64,000 nucleotides of DNA from Brachionus manjavacas (Eukaryota; Rotifera; Eurotatoria; Ploima; Brachionidae): positions 2,604,001-2,668,000 of the forward strand of contig JAHQIY010000003.1 in NCBI GenBank assembly GCA_019054805.1, written 5' to 3'. Made by a program: the position numbers and the translations under genes. The notes below the pieces were generated by a model. The model saw only the letters and a list, made by a program, of their open reading frames with translations, made no database searches and was not told the origin of the DNA. Shown here piece by piece: positions 1 to 11,299 of this stretch. The stretch's first letter is position 1. Each line of letters begins with the position of its first letter.

Positions 1-17
1 AATTTAAAATATGACAT
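1..17 (-). CDS. 5' end of an EF-hand ORF running off the window
   Basis: The first 17 bases equal the start of the EF-hand ORF seen whole at 4508-4768 (start codon complement at 15-17). Only the first codons are inside the window; the rest would lie upstream. The call rests on identity with the other copies. Confidence 0.5.
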
Positions 18-1894
18 TTTTGGAAACTCTGATTGGAAACTTTGAATTATTTTATATGCTGGTCTTTAAAATTTTTTCATACTTATTTATAGTTTCAGTT
101 GAGTAACAAATGAATGAATTATTCTCAATAATTGATGTATTTAAAAATTAATTATTTTTCTTAACGTCAATAAACTTTTTAATTGATTCATACCGATTTG
201 ATTAGTAAGATATTTTTTAACTTATTTTTATTCTTGATTTTTTTAAAATAATTAAATACAGGACATATAAATGGTCCAAGTTATGTTTACGCCAAATTAT
301 TTTTTCCATTTATTATTTTTTTAATATTTAATTACGTCAAATAGATATGAGTGAATCATTCAATTATCACTCAACTGAAACTAAAAATGAGTAAAAAAAC
401 TAATTATGATCTGTTTTGAATTTTTATTTTTAATTTTTGATCTTTTTTTGATCTGTTAAATACCATTTTTTTTGTTTTTTCTTTATGTTTACTCGATGAA
501 AGTTAATAAAATTTAATTGCATCTTTCTTTATTTTTTAAAATAAATTAATTTTATTCCTCCAATTAATACAAAATACATAATAACTAGATTTTAAACTTT
601 TCTTATAAAAAATATTTTCATTTTAAGATTATCTCTCTCGTTCTTGTACTGAGAAAACATTTTGGAGTTAATAAGGCGCCGTTTGCCGTTCAATTGAGTT
701 TAAAAGGCGGCCGCATTTAAAAATCCTCAGTCTCCTCTAAAAAAATTTCCTCTCTCAATTTTTACCTGCCGACCCAGGACTATTCAATTTTTTATAAAAA
801 GTCCTTGAGTAAAATTTTTCCCTTTATTCTTAAAAGGGGCGCTAAAAATTTTTCTCCCACTTTTCTTTCCCGAGTGAAAATTTTGTCGATTTGGTTAATG
901 GGCTGGTACTAAAACAAATAAGTGGGAACGCTCCTAATTTTTATCTTACTTGATTCTGCTTTTCCAGAGTAATCCCATTTTTTAATTTCCGTTCCTCAGC
1001 TTAATTTTTCCTACAATTTTGTTCCTAAGGGGATACTTTGTAAAATTGGAAGTTACGCTCTAAATTTTTTTTCCTCTACTTTAAGTTACCAAACATAGCA
1101 ATATTTCTTTCTTTGATTAACCCTAAATGTGAAGGGGTAATATATGATCTTTCAACGGAAATAGGAAATGAACCCATTAAAAATTTTAGATCACTGTTAG
1201 ATCAACCAACAAACATGATAAAGAATAAAAATCTTGGCGATGTATAAAATGGTCGACATAACTTAACTTAGCTTTAATTTATCTAGAGCTGTTTAAGAAA
1301 CTTATTCGTGAAAGTTCATTAGTTAAGTTTTTTAAGTTATAATCCTTTAAAAATTTAACAAAACAATTTTCACCGGATTTATATTATCATCCATATTTAA
1401 TTCTCCTATAATTGTGGTTCTACAATTTAAATAATAAGGTATTACACTGCTCAAGATTTTTATGAAATCAAAATCTGATAACGATTGTGGTTTTTAACAA
1501 AAAAAGGAAATCTACATTCCTTTTAACAGAGTAAAATTCAACAGATATATCTTCAAAGTCAGTGTGAAAATGACAGCTTGTAATTTTCAGACTCTTTTTT
1601 GCAAGTACCACAAAATAAAAAAGAAAAAATGAAATATTTGTTTCAGTAAATCACAAAAAAAAATTGATTTATCATTACCCAGATTTGTATAATATAATTT
1701 TAAATACTTATCAAACCATTTTGGAGAAATTTAATTTTTAAAACAATTCGAAATAATTATATTTGGTTTTAAAAATTGACTCAAGAAAATTGATTGAAAA
1801 TTGAAAATAAATAGAAAAATTTTTAAAAACACTTACCCAGCAAGTCCAGCGCTGGCAAGAAAAAAAAGATTTTTTGAATTTAAAAGAATAGATG

Positions 1895-2445
1895 AAATGA
1901 TGTTCGCCGGTCTTTTCTTAATCCAGACTGCTCCTGAATAAGGACTGAATTTTGTTCCAAAACATTGTATAATCTTAGAAAAACTATCTGTTAAAGTAAC
2001 TTTCCTAAACAACTCGTTATACTAATTGGTCTTTAATTTAAAGGATCTTGTAAAATAGAGGCCTTTTTTGAATCATAGTAATGTTCGAAGTTTTTCACGC
2101 TTTAGGAATCTAGCCTTCTCCAAGAGATAAATTAAAAAGTTCTATGATTTCTATTAATGAATTTCTAGGTTAGTTTATTTACATTAAATTATGAATTTGG
2201 TCAGGTCCTGATGCTGCCTCATTTTTCAATCTTTTTAAAGCCATAATTAATTCATTTAGAAAATTGGATCATTTAAATTACACTGATTATAATGTCTAAA
2301 GAATTCAGAGTTAGAATTAATTATTTCGAAATCTTTCTAAGTATCGATTAAATCAGAATTAGGACTAAAAAGATAAGATTTTTCCGAAGCATTTTCATTT
2401 TATTCATTAGTTTTGAATTCTATGTCATTTGAAAATTAGAAAGAA
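1895..2445 (-). mobile_element. Antisense LINE reverse-transcriptase fragment inside unit 1
   Basis: The complementary strand matches the linker and early RT part of the LINEs at 59172-60640 and 39661-41875. The segment near 2200-2270 corresponds to the AASGPDQIHNLM region of the 59-kb copy and 1900-2040 to the part around GFRKHRRTADN and SMTSCLGKL of the 40-kb copy. It is broken by stops and indels. It is present in unit 3 and mostly deleted from unit 4. Confidence 0.75.
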
Positions 2446-2519
2446 TTAAAATAATTTGTTTAATTTTAATAAAAATAGGTTTTTAGCTAACCTTTCCAAA
2501 AATCAAGATAACCTCTTAG

Positions 2520-3265
2520 AAATGAAGACGATGATTTTGATGAAGTATATGACGCATTTAACAGTGATGTTGAAGATGATGAAGAATGCGATGAAGATAA
2601 AAGCTTTGAAGTCGATGAAAATTCATGTTCAAACGAGGATTCTGATTACGAAGAGGAGGAATTTAATGATTCAGATTGTACTATTTATGATTCGGATTTC
2701 AGCGACAGTGAATTAGAAGAATCTAACGTGAATGAGTCAAACTCTTCTTTAAATAATAGCGATAAGGAAAAGGTTCTGATAATTATAATGAAGAAGATAG
2801 CGGTGATATAGAATGTGATAAAGAGAATACAGCTCCTAAAAGAAAAGAAAAATTCCTACTGGCTTTACTAGAAATGTGACCAAATTGAGAAAAATAATGG
2901 AAAATAATACAACTCAATCCAAAACTCCAACTCAAGCTAAAACTCCAACTCAAGCTAAAGAATCAGCTCTATCTAAATCCCAAGTAGCATCTAAAACTCT
3001 AACAAATGCTAAAAAGTCAGTCCCAGCTGAGTCGCCAGTATCACCTTTAAAAGAATATGAAATTCAACATTTCTCCAAACAGTGTCTTAGATGCAATTTA
3101 CATTTTAGGCTTTCTAAAGAAAGAGATGCTTGGATTTCTTGTGAAAAATGCGATAATTGGGTTTGCGGAAATTGTTGGCCTAAAGGATTAAGATCAAATC
3201 AATCTTATTATTGTATCGGTAAACGAACAAAAAGAGCTAAAATCATTTTGTATTCGTTTAATTAA
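2520..3265 (+). pseudogene. Acidic, NLS and Cys-rich zinc-finger protein, unit 1 copy
   Basis: An acidic stretch (EDDDFDEVYDAF onward, many D/E/S) opens after a possible splice acceptor (cttag, ending at 2519) with a stop just upstream, so an earlier exon is likely. After a frame change near 2770 comes a basic segment, then a Lys/Thr/Gln linker with a doubled KTPTQA, then a Cys-rich end: CLRC, about 17 residues, SCEKCDNWVCGNCW, then YYC. The spacing is PHD/RING-like and recalls Cys-rich tails of DDE transposases; the family is not established. This copy has one A fewer near 2843 than unit 3 and is therefore broken a second time there. Only the last 129 codons (2876-3265) are open from an ATG. 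Confidence 0.6.
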
Positions 3266-3443
3266 ATAAAAAAGATCAAACACACATATATAAGACTCTA
3301 AATAACAGTTTAAATAAATTTAGTTTCTGCAAACACATCTTTCAAATTTGTTCAATTAATTGCCGGCTAATATAATCAATCCTCTATTAGTCGTTAATTT
3401 TGACACTAATTTTTGCAAAAAATGACTATTTTGGTCATATTCA

Positions 3444-3547
3444 AATTTAACGACATGTCGTTAAATTGTTTTAAAATATTGTGTCCACCAATTACCGACA
3501 TTGTCGTTAAACCTAGTATCCCATATTTAACGACAATGTCGGTAATT
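3444..3547. repeat. Perfect palindrome and hairpin pair, unit 1
   Basis: 3444-3467 is a perfect 24-bp palindrome centred on CGACATGTCG. 3490-3511 and 3526-3547 are perfect 22-bp inverted arms around a 14-nt loop; they share the motif TAACGACA with the first palindrome. Unit 3 has the same structures at 9975-10078. Confidence 0.9.
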
Positions 3548-3554
3548 GAAGATC

Positions 3555-3885
3555 GTTACGTTAGCTTACCAAAAACTTTAGTAACATTAATTAAGGAAAA
3601 TAGAAAAGTAAGAAGGCTTTTCCAAAAATCTGGATATCTTTCTCTAATAAGTCGTCATTAATAAGCTTACATCTGAGCTACGTCACTGTCTAAAAAATTT
3701 TGGAACAAAAACTTGCTCGAATTCATAAATAAAACAGAAAAATATCCGCTGTAAAGTAGGCCTTTTTGGAGAAAAATTAATTAGATCAGATAAATGAAAT
3801 GCACAAGACAAATTTCATCACTTCTTAAAGACGGTAAAGAATTTAATACGAATAAAGATAAAGGAAAAATCTTTGATTATATATT
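3555..3885 (+). mobile_element. Sense LINE fragment inside unit 1
   Basis: The translation matches the region between endonuclease and RT of the local LINE family: SLPKTLVTLIKENRKVRRLF resembles SLPPNIVILIKERKKVRRNF of the 59-kb copy, followed by degenerate FWNKN, SRPFW and SSLLKDGKEFNTNKDKGKIF segments. Stops and frameshifts interrupt it. It lies in the opposite orientation to the RT fragment at 1895-2445. Confidence 0.75.
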
Positions 3886-4507
3886 CATATTCAATTCAAT
3901 TTATTACATATCTTTTCTTTTTTTAATTAATTTAATACAATCCTTTTTACTTTATTTTTATTTTATTTTATCTTACATCATTAACATTTTTTTTTAATTT
4001 AAACTTGTTTTCCAAAAAATTGAATAAAATATCTAATTTTAATTTGAAATGTTAATTATTTTCTTATTTCAATTCTTATTATTCATTTTGTGCTCTCTTT
4101 TGTTTTAAATATGATTTGAGGAGTAGTTCTAGAATTCTTCTGTTCTTCTCACTCGATTCTCTAAAAAGGTACCTTATCGATTCCATCGTTCCATCTTTGC
4201 TTCCTTTCTTGTTTAGCTTGCTTTCAAGCATTATTCTTTCACTCGCTTTCACTTAATGTTCTTCATCTTCTAGGATGGTTTTCATTTCATCTATCACGGA
4301 TATTTTTTATCAAATAGACTAGTCTAAACGTTACATTCTCTTCTTATGGCTTAAGTGAATTGTACTTTTTTGATGATTGCTAGAAATTATTTTAAAAAAG
4401 AAAAATTTAATGCAAAACTATGTTTTTATTTATTTAATTGATTAAATCGCTAAAAATATAAAGAAAGAAAGTTCTTAAAAATTGAACTAAAAATTTGAGG
4501 AAAAAAT

Positions 4508-4768
4508 TTAATAACTGTATCCTCCATATAAGTTAGAGCTGTAATATCCTGGGTAATATCCATTTTTTCGGTGCTCGGCATCTCTGAATTCGTGATAGTC
4601 AATTCGTCCATTTCGGTTTCTGTCAACCAAAGAAAATTCATCCTGTGAATTTTTGTAATTGGAATATGGGTTTGAATATGGATGAGAGTTTTGATAGAAT
4701 GCGCCGTATTCGTTTCGATCAATTGAATGATCCATCCCGGAAATATTTAAAAATTTAAAATATGACAT
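4508..4768 (-). CDS. Small single EF-hand protein (86 aa), copy 1
   Basis: An 86-aa ORF with one canonical EF-hand loop, DRNRNGRIDYHE (about residues 49-60): D at 1, N at 3 and 5, G at 6, I at 8, E at 12, all expected Ca2+-loop positions. A helix-like DEFSLV precedes and FRDAEHRK follows. The N-terminal half is rich in N, Y, H and S and the C-terminus is Tyr/Gly-rich (YPGYYSSNLYGGYSY). No signal peptide or membrane segment is seen. A second Met at residue 12 is an alternative start. The complete protein sequence is the same in all three copies although flanking DNA varies, which suggests recent amplification or constraint. EF-hand proteins bind calcium; the partner here is unknown. The overlapping 90-aa ORF in another frame is treated as a shadow. 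Confidence 0.7.
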   Translation of the reverse strand: MSYFKFLNISGMDHSIDRNEYGAFYQNSHPYSNPYSNYKNSQDEFSLVDRNRNGRIDYHEFRDAEHRKNGYYPGYYSSNLYGGYSY

Positions 4769-4970
4769 TTTTGGAAACTCTGATTGGAAACTTTGAATTA
4801 TTTTATTTGCTGGTCTTTAAAATTTTTTCATACTTATTTATAGTTTCAGTTGAGTAACAAATGAATGAATTATTCTCAATAATTGATGTATTTAAAAATT
4901 AATTATTTTTCTTAACGTCAATAAACTTTTTTAATTGATTCATACCGATTTGATTAGTATGATATTTTTT

Positions 4971-5775
4971 CAGGAGTCCTGACCCATGTGAGCAGGAGTC
5001 CCACATGGGTCAGTAATTACTCGACTTCTTTTTAGCATTTTTATAAATGACATACCAAAAAGAAACAAAACAAATTGCCAATACTCTTTTCTTTTCGTAG
5101 ATTATTTCGCTCCTTTTTTTGTTTTTAAAAAGACAGGAAATCTTGAAAAATTGATTAATAAGTACTTAAAAGAAGTTGAAAGATAGCTTTTCAAAGGGAA
5201 AATGAAAATTTCTATCGGAAGATTAGGTTACATGATCTTTGAGAAAATAACTAAATTTAAAATAAATCTTAACATTTTAAATTAAATAAAATTAATGACA
5301 GCAACTTAAATAACGAAGAAAAAGTGAAATTTCTAAGTATCACGTTAGACTCAAAACTTACATTTAGTCCAATGGTAGATGAATTAAAAGAACGCTGTAA
5401 CTCTAGACTTAATTTAATAAAATATCTTTCAAATAGAAAATGGGGTCTTAAACCAAAAACATTAGGTAATCTTTACAAATCCGTAATAGGATCAATTTTG
5501 GATTATTCTTTTCCTTGTTTAAATTTATTCTCAGAAACTAACATTAAAAAAATACAAGTTTTTCAAAATTCAGCAGTTCGATCTTTTTTGAAGCCTTCAA
5601 TAAACTTCCCCTCCAATATAATGCACCAAGAAGCCTTCAATAAACTTAATTACTAAAAGTTACAAATTGACTTTTTGAGTTGAGTGAGAGAAATGTCAAG
5701 GCAGGATTTAGTCATTCTGTCCCACTGGTCGTGAAACTGGTAGAAGAATATAGGGAAGGTTTGGAATCAAGATAT
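4971..5775 (+). mobile_element. LINE 3' RT fragment inserted in unit 2
   Basis: It encodes the C-terminal half of a non-LTR reverse transcriptase: QGSVIS-like start, FLFVDY in place of FADD, KTGNLEKLINKYLKE, then from 5324 an open stretch with LDSKLTFSPMVDELKERCNS, LGNLYKSVIGSILDYSFPCL and QNSAVRSFLK. The 5324-5656 part is almost identical to the minus-strand LINE at 39848-40554, so this is a young copy. The first 20 bases (4971-4990) are an inverted partial copy of the following 20. Confidence 0.88.
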
Positions 5776-5852
5776 ATCTTCTAGGATGGTTTTCATTTCA
5801 TCTATCACGGATATTTTTTATCAAATAGACTAGTCTAAACGTAACATTCTCT

Positions 5853-6122
5853 CAATTGGATATAACTTAACTCTTAGGTTTTTAGCGATTTTAATTCTTA
5901 AATTTATATTAGTCTTACGGATTTTTCTATTTTGATAAAAAATTGGTAAAAAAATGGATTCTCTAAGCAACATTTTTATGCTTTGAAAAATAATCGACAA
6001 TTCGATTACTCTTTGTTGTAAAGAAATTGCAAATTGTCATTTGTGCTAAGAAACTATTTAAGAATTAGAAAAGCAATTGAAAATCCTATGTACATAAAAT
6101 CATTATGGAAATCTTACTTAGT
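5853..6122. other. Unmatched insertion in unit 2
   Basis: This 270-bp AT-rich stretch is absent from units 1 and 3 at the equivalent position. It has no open frame of note, and I found no copy elsewhere in the window. Confidence 0.5.
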
Positions 6123-6288
6123 CTTATGGCTTAAGTGAATTGTACTTTTTTGATGATTGCTAGAAATTATTTTAAAAAAAGAAAAATTTAATGCAAAACT
6201 ATGTTTTTATTTATTTAATTGATTAAATCGCTAAAAATATAAAGAAAGAAGGTTCTTAAAAATTGAACTAAAAATTTGAGGAAAAAAT

Positions 6289-6549
6289 TTAATAACTGTA
6301 TCCTCCATATAAGTTAGAGCTGTAATATCCTGGGTAATATCCATTTTTTCGGTGCTCGGCATCTCTGAATTCGTGATAGTCAATTCGTCCATTTCGGTTT
6401 CTGTCAACCAAAGAAAATTCATCCTGTGAATTTTTGTAATTGGAATATGGGTTTGAATATGGATGAGAGTTTTGATAGAATGCGCCGTATTCGTTTCGAT
6501 CAATTGAATGATCCATCCCGGAAATATTTAAAAATTTAAAATATGACAT
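6289..6549 (-). CDS. Small single EF-hand protein (86 aa), copy 2
   Basis: Same 86 residues as the copy at 4508-4768, including the DRNRNGRIDYHE calcium loop. It lies at the end of the rearranged unit 2, so the EF-hand ORF survived although the rest of the unit was replaced. It reads toward the LINE fragment. Sequence just upstream of the start codon is the shared unit junction, so any promoter would lie in the first few hundred bases of the next unit. Function unknown beyond predicted Ca2+ binding. Confidence 0.7.
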   Translation of the reverse strand: MSYFKFLNISGMDHSIDRNEYGAFYQNSHPYSNPYSNYKNSQDEFSLVDRNRNGRIDYHEFRDAEHRKNGYYPGYYSSNLYGGYSY

Positions 6550-8424
6550 TTTTGGAAACTCTGATTGGAAACTTTGAATTATTTTATATGCTGGTCTTTA
6601 AAATTTTTTCATACTTATTTATAGTTTCAGTTGAGTAACAAATGAATGAATTATTCTCAATAATTGATGTATTTAAAAATTAATTATTTTTCTTAACGTC
6701 AATAAACTTTTTTAATTGATTCATACCGATTTGATTAGTAAGATATTTTTTAACTTATTTTTATTCTTGATTTTTTTAAAATAATTAAATACAGGACATA
6801 TAAACGGTCCAAGTTATGTTTACGCCTAATTATTTTTTCCATTTATTATTTTTTAATATTTAATTACGTCAAATAGATATGAGTGAATCATTCAATTATC
6901 ACTCAACTGAAACTAAAAATGAGTAAAAAAACTAATTATGATCTGTTTTGAATTTTTATTTTTAATTTTTGATCTTTTTTTGATCTGTTAAATACCATTT
7001 TTTTTGTTTTTCTTTATGTTTACTCGATGAAAGTTAATAAAATTTAATTGCATCTTTCTTTATTTTTTAAAATAAATTAATTTTATTCCTCCAATTAATA
7101 CAAAATACATAATAACTAGATTTTAAACTTTTCTTATAAAAAATATTTTCATTTTAAGATTATCTCTCTCGTTCTTGTACTGAGAAAACATTTTGGAGTT
7201 AATAAGGCGCCGTTCGCCGTTCAATTGAGTTTAAAAGGCGGCCGCATTTAAAAATCGCCAGTCTCCTCTAAAAAAAATTCCTCTCTCATTTTTTACCTGC
7301 CGACCCAGGACTATTCAATTTTTTATTAACAGTTCTTGAGTAAAATTTTTCCCTTTATTCTTAAAAGGGGCGCTAAAAATTTTTCTCCCACTTTTCTTTC
7401 CCGAGTGAAAATTTTGTCGATTTGGTTAATGGGCTGGTACTAAGACAAATAAGTGGGAACGCTCCTAATTTTTATCTTACTTGATTCTGCTTTTCCAGAG
7501 TAATCCCATTTTTTAATTTCCGTTCCTCAGCTTAATTTTTCCTACAATTTTGTTCCTAAGGGGATACTTTGTAAAATTGGAAGTTACGCTCTAAATTTTT
7601 TTTCCTCTACTTTAAGTTACCAAACATAGCAATATTTCTTTCTTTGATTAACCTGAAATGTGAAGGGGTAATATATGATCTTTCAACGGAAATAGGAAAT
7701 GAACCCATTAAAAATTTTAGATCACTGTTAGATCAACCAACAAACATGATAAAGAATAAAAATCTTGGCGATGTATAAAATGGTCGACATAACTTAACTT
7801 AGCTTTAATTTATCTAGAGCTGTTTAAGAAACTTATTCGTGAAAGTTCATTAGTTAAGTTTTTTAAGTTATAATCCTTTAAAAATTTAACAAAACAATTT
7901 TCACCGGATTTATATTATCATCCATATTTAATTCTCCTATAATTGTGGTTCTACAATTTAAATAATAAGGTATTACACTGCTCAAGATTTTTATGAAATC
8001 AAAATCTGATAACGATTGTGGTTTTTAACAAAAAAAGGAAATCTACATTCCTTTTAACAGAGTAAAATTCAACAGATATATCTTCAAAGTCAGTGTGAAA
8101 ATGACAGCTTGTAATTTTCAGACTCTTTTTTGCAAGTACCACAAAATAAAAAAGAAAAAATGAAATATTTGTTTCAGTAAATCACAAAAAAAAATTGATT
8201 TATCATTACCCAGATTTGTATAATATAATTTTAAATACTTATCAAACCATTTTGGAGAAATTTAATTTTTAAAACAATTCGAAATAATTATATTTGGTTT
8301 TAAAAATTGACTCAAGAAAATTGATTGAAAATTGAAAATAAATAGAAAAATTTTTAAAAACACTTACCCAGCAAGTCCAGCGCTGGCAAGAAAAAAAAGA
8401 TTTTTTGAATTTAAAAGAATAGAT

Positions 8425-8975
8425 TATCTGATGTTCGCCGGTCTTTTCTTAATCCAGACTGCTCCTGAATAAGGACTGAATTTTGTTCCAAAACATTGTA
8501 TAATCTTAGAAAAACTATCTGTTAAAGTAACTTTCCTAAACAACTCGTTATACTAATTGGTCTTTAATTTAAAGGATCTTGTAAAATAGAGGCCTTTTTT
8601 GAATCATAGTAATGTTCGAAGTTTTTCACGCTTTAGGAATCTAGCCTTCTCCAAGAGATAAATTAAAAAGTTCTATGATTTCTATTAATGAATTTCTAGG
8701 TTAGTTTATTTACATTAAATTATGAATTTGGTCAGGTCCTGATGCTGCCTCATTTTTCAATCTTTTTAAAGCCATAATTAATTCATTTAGAAAATTGGAT
8801 CATTTAAATTACACTGATTATAATGTCTAAAGAATTCAGAGTTAGAATTAATTATTTCGAAATCTTTCTAAGTATCGATTAAATCAGAATTAGGACTAAA
8901 AGATAAGATTTTTCCGAAGCATTTTCATTTTATTCATTAGTTTTGAATTCTATGTCATTTGAAAATTAGAAAGAA
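8425..8975 (-). mobile_element. Antisense LINE fragment inside unit 3
   Basis: Same fragment as at 1895-2445, shifted by about 6530 bases. It carries the same disablements, so it was already dead when the unit was duplicated. Confidence 0.75.
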
Positions 8976-9049
8976 TTAAAATAATTTGTTTAATTTTAAT
9001 AAAAATAGGTTTTTAGCTAACCTTTCCAAAAATCAAGATAACCTCTTAG

Positions 9050-9796
9050 AAATGAAGACGATGATTTTGATGAAGTATATGACGCATTTAACAGTGATGT
9101 TGAAGATGATGAAGAATGCGATGAAGATAAAAGCTTTGAAGTCGATGAAAATTCATGTTCAAACGAGGATTCTGATTACGAAGAGGAGGAATTTAATGAT
9201 TCAGATTGTACTATTTATGATTCGGATTTCAGCGACAGTGAATTAGAAGAATCTAACGTGAATGAGTCAAACTCTTCTTTAAATAATAGCGATAAGGAAA
9301 AGGTTCTGATAATTATAATGAAGAAGATAGCGGTGATATAGAATGTGATAAAGAGAATACAGCTCCTAAAAAGAAAAGAAAAATTCCTACTGGCTTTACT
9401 AGAAATGTGACCAAATTGAGAAAAATAATGGAAAATAATACAACTCAATCCAAAACTCCAACTCAAGCTAAAACTCCAACTCAAGCTAAAGAATCAGCTC
9501 TATCTAAATCCCAAGTAGCATCTAAAACTCTAACAAATGCTAAAAAGTCAGTCCCAGCTGAGTCGCCAGTATCACCTTTAAAAGAATATGAAATTCAACA
9601 TTTCTCCAAACAGTGTCTTAGATGCAATTTACATTTTAGGCTTTCTAAAGAAAGAGATGCTTGGATTTCTTGTGAAAAATGCGATAATTGGGTTTGCGGA
9701 AATTGTTGGCCTAAAGGATTAAGATCAAATCAATCTTATTATTGTATCGGTAAACGAACAAAAAGAGCTAAAATCATTTTGTATTCGTTTAATTAA
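9050..9796 (+). pseudogene. Acidic, NLS and Cys-rich zinc-finger protein, unit 3 copy (better preserved)
   Basis: The acidic domain opens at 9050 after the same possible acceptor as in unit 1. A frame change near 9300, shared with unit 1, separates it from a continuous frame running to the stop at 9796: DNYNEEDSGDIECDKENTAP, then PKKKRK (an SV40-type nuclear localisation signal), GFTRNVTKLRKIM, the KTPTQA linker and the Cys-rich tail CLRC / CEKCDNWVCGNCW / YYC. Acidic region, NLS and zinc-binding tail suggest a chromatin or DNA-associated protein, or the remnant of a transposon protein. If a tiny unrecognised intron or a sequence error explains 9300, the gene could be functional; otherwise it is broken. 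Confidence 0.6.
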
Positions 9797-9974
9797 ATAA
9801 AAAAGATCAAACACACATATATAAGACTCTAAATAACAGTTTAAATAAATTTAGTTTCTGCAAACACATCTTTCAAATTTGTTCAATTAATTGCCGGCTA
9901 ATATAATCAATCCTCTATTAGTCGTTAATTTTGACACTAATTTTTGCAAAAAATGACTATTTTGGTCATATTCA

Positions 9975-10078
9975 AATTTAACGACATGTCGTTAAATTGT
10001 TTTAAAATATTGTGTCCACCAATTACCGACATTGTCGTTAAACCTAGTATCCCATATTTAACGACAATGTCGGTAATT
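9975..10078. repeat. Perfect palindrome and hairpin pair, unit 3
   Basis: Same structures as 3444-3547: a 24-bp palindrome at 9975-9998 and 22-bp arms at 10021-10042 and 10057-10078. Confidence 0.9.
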
Positions 10079-10085
10079 GAAGATC

Positions 10086-10416
10086 GTTACGTTAGCTTAC
10101 CAAAAACTTTAGTAACATTAATTAAGGAAAATAGAAAAGTAAGAAGGCTTTTCCAAAAATCTGGATATCTTTCTCTAATAAGTCGTCATTAATAAGCTTA
10201 CATCTGAGCTACGTCACTGTCTAAAAAAATTTTGGAACAAAAACTTGCTCGAATTCATAAATAAAACAGAAAAATATCCGCTGTAAAGTAGGCCTTTTTG
10301 GAGAAAAATTAATTAGATCAGATAAATGAAATGCACAAGACAAATTTCATCACTTCTTAAAGACGGTAAAGAATTTAATACGAATAAAGATAAAGGAAAA
10401 ATCTTTGATTATATAT
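10086..10416 (+). mobile_element. Sense LINE fragment inside unit 3
   Basis: Copy of the fragment at 3555-3885, with the same SLPKTLVTLIKENRKVRRLF start and the same breaks. Confidence 0.75.
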
Positions 10417-11038
10417 TCATATTCAATTCAATTTATTACATATCTTTTCTTTTTTTTTAATTAATTTAATACAATCCTTTTTACTTTATTTTTATTTTAT
10501 TTTATCTTACATCATTAACATTTTTTTTAATTTAAACTTGTTTTCCAAAAATTGAATAAAATATCTAATTTTAATTTGAAATGTTAATTATTTTCTTATT
10601 TCAATTCTTATTATTCATTTTGTGCTCTCTTTTGTTTTAAATATGATTTGAGGAGTAGTTCTAGAATTCTTCTGTTCTTCTCACTCGATTCTCTAAAAGG
10701 TACCTTATCGATTCCATCGTTCCATCTTTGCTTCCTTTCTTGTTTAGCTTGCTTTCAAGCATTATTCTTTCACTCGCTTTCACTTAATGTTCTTCATCTT
10801 CTAGGATGGTTTTCATTTCATCTATCACGGATATTTTTTATCAAATAGACTAGTCTAAACGTTACATTCTCTTCTTATGGCTTAAGTGAATTGTACTTTT
10901 TGATGATTGCTAGAAATTATTTTAAAAAAAGAAAAATTTAATGCAAAACTATGTTTTTATTTATTTAATTGATTAAATCGCTAAAAATATAAAGAAAGAA
11001 GGTTCTTAAAAATTGAACTAAAAATTTGAGGAAAAAAT

Positions 11039-11299
11039 TTAATAACTGTATCCTCCATATAAGTTAGAGCTGTAATATCCAGGGTAATATCCATTTTTTC
11101 GGTGCTCGGCATCTCTGAATTCGTGATAGTCAATTCGTCCATTTCGGTTTCTGTCAACCAAAGAAAATTCATCCTGTGAATTTTTGTAATTGGAATATGG
11201 GTTTGAATATGGATGAGAGTTTTGATAGAATGCGCCGTATTCGTTTCGATCAATTGAATGATCCATCCCGGAAATATTTAAAAATTTAAAATATGACAT
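11039..11299 (-). CDS. Small single EF-hand protein (86 aa), copy 3
   Basis: Identical in protein to copies 1 and 2; one base (near 11081) differs and is synonymous in this frame while changing the overlapping 90-aa shadow frame (Q to L). That pattern gives slight support for this frame being the coding one. Same canonical EF-hand loop and Tyr/Gly-rich tail. Confidence 0.7.
   Translation of the reverse strand: MSYFKFLNISGMDHSIDRNEYGAFYQNSHPYSNPYSNYKNSQDEFSLVDRNRNGRIDYHEFRDAEHRKNGYYPGYYSSNLYGGYSY

Larger units (their letters stand above)
1..4751. repeat. Tandem array unit 1 (4.75 kb)
   Basis: The first bases recur at 4752, 6533 and 11283, so the region is a head-to-tail array. This copy is 4751 bp and nearly identical to the 4750-bp copy at 6533-11282; differences are scattered single bases and homopolymer indels. 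In order it holds the 5' flank of an EF-hand ORF, a stretch with slightly more G+C around 670-1000, an antisense LINE piece, the acidic/Cys-rich gene, two hairpins, a sense LINE piece, a CT-rich stretch and the EF-hand ORF on the minus strand. The window opens inside the unit, so the array probably extends upstream. Confidence 0.93.
4752..6532. repeat. Tandem array unit 2, rearranged (1.78 kb)
   Basis: It begins like the other units (4752-4970), then about 4 kb of the unit is replaced by a LINE fragment (4971-5775). Unit sequence resumes at 5776 (equivalent to 4265), is interrupted by 270 bp of unmatched sequence (5853-6122), then runs through the EF-hand ORF to 6532. The zinc-finger gene is absent. 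Confidence 0.9.
6533..11282. repeat. Tandem array unit 3 (4.75 kb)
   Basis: Full-length copy, 4750 bp, nearly identical to 1-4751 with the same order of parts. Small differences include one extra A at about 9371 that keeps the NLS and Cys-rich part of the zinc-finger gene in one frame, and homopolymer length changes. Confidence 0.93.

Noticed and set aside
2456-2716. Met/Lys-rich 86-aa frame repeated at 8986
   Set aside because: It is another frame of the acidic domain, where GAT/GAA codons read as Met/Lys/Ile.
4450-4722. A 90-aa open frame overlapping the EF-hand ORF, repeated in each unit
   Set aside because: Different frame of the same DNA; the one base difference in unit 4's neighbour changes it (Q to L) while the EF-hand protein stays identical, and it has no recognisable motif.
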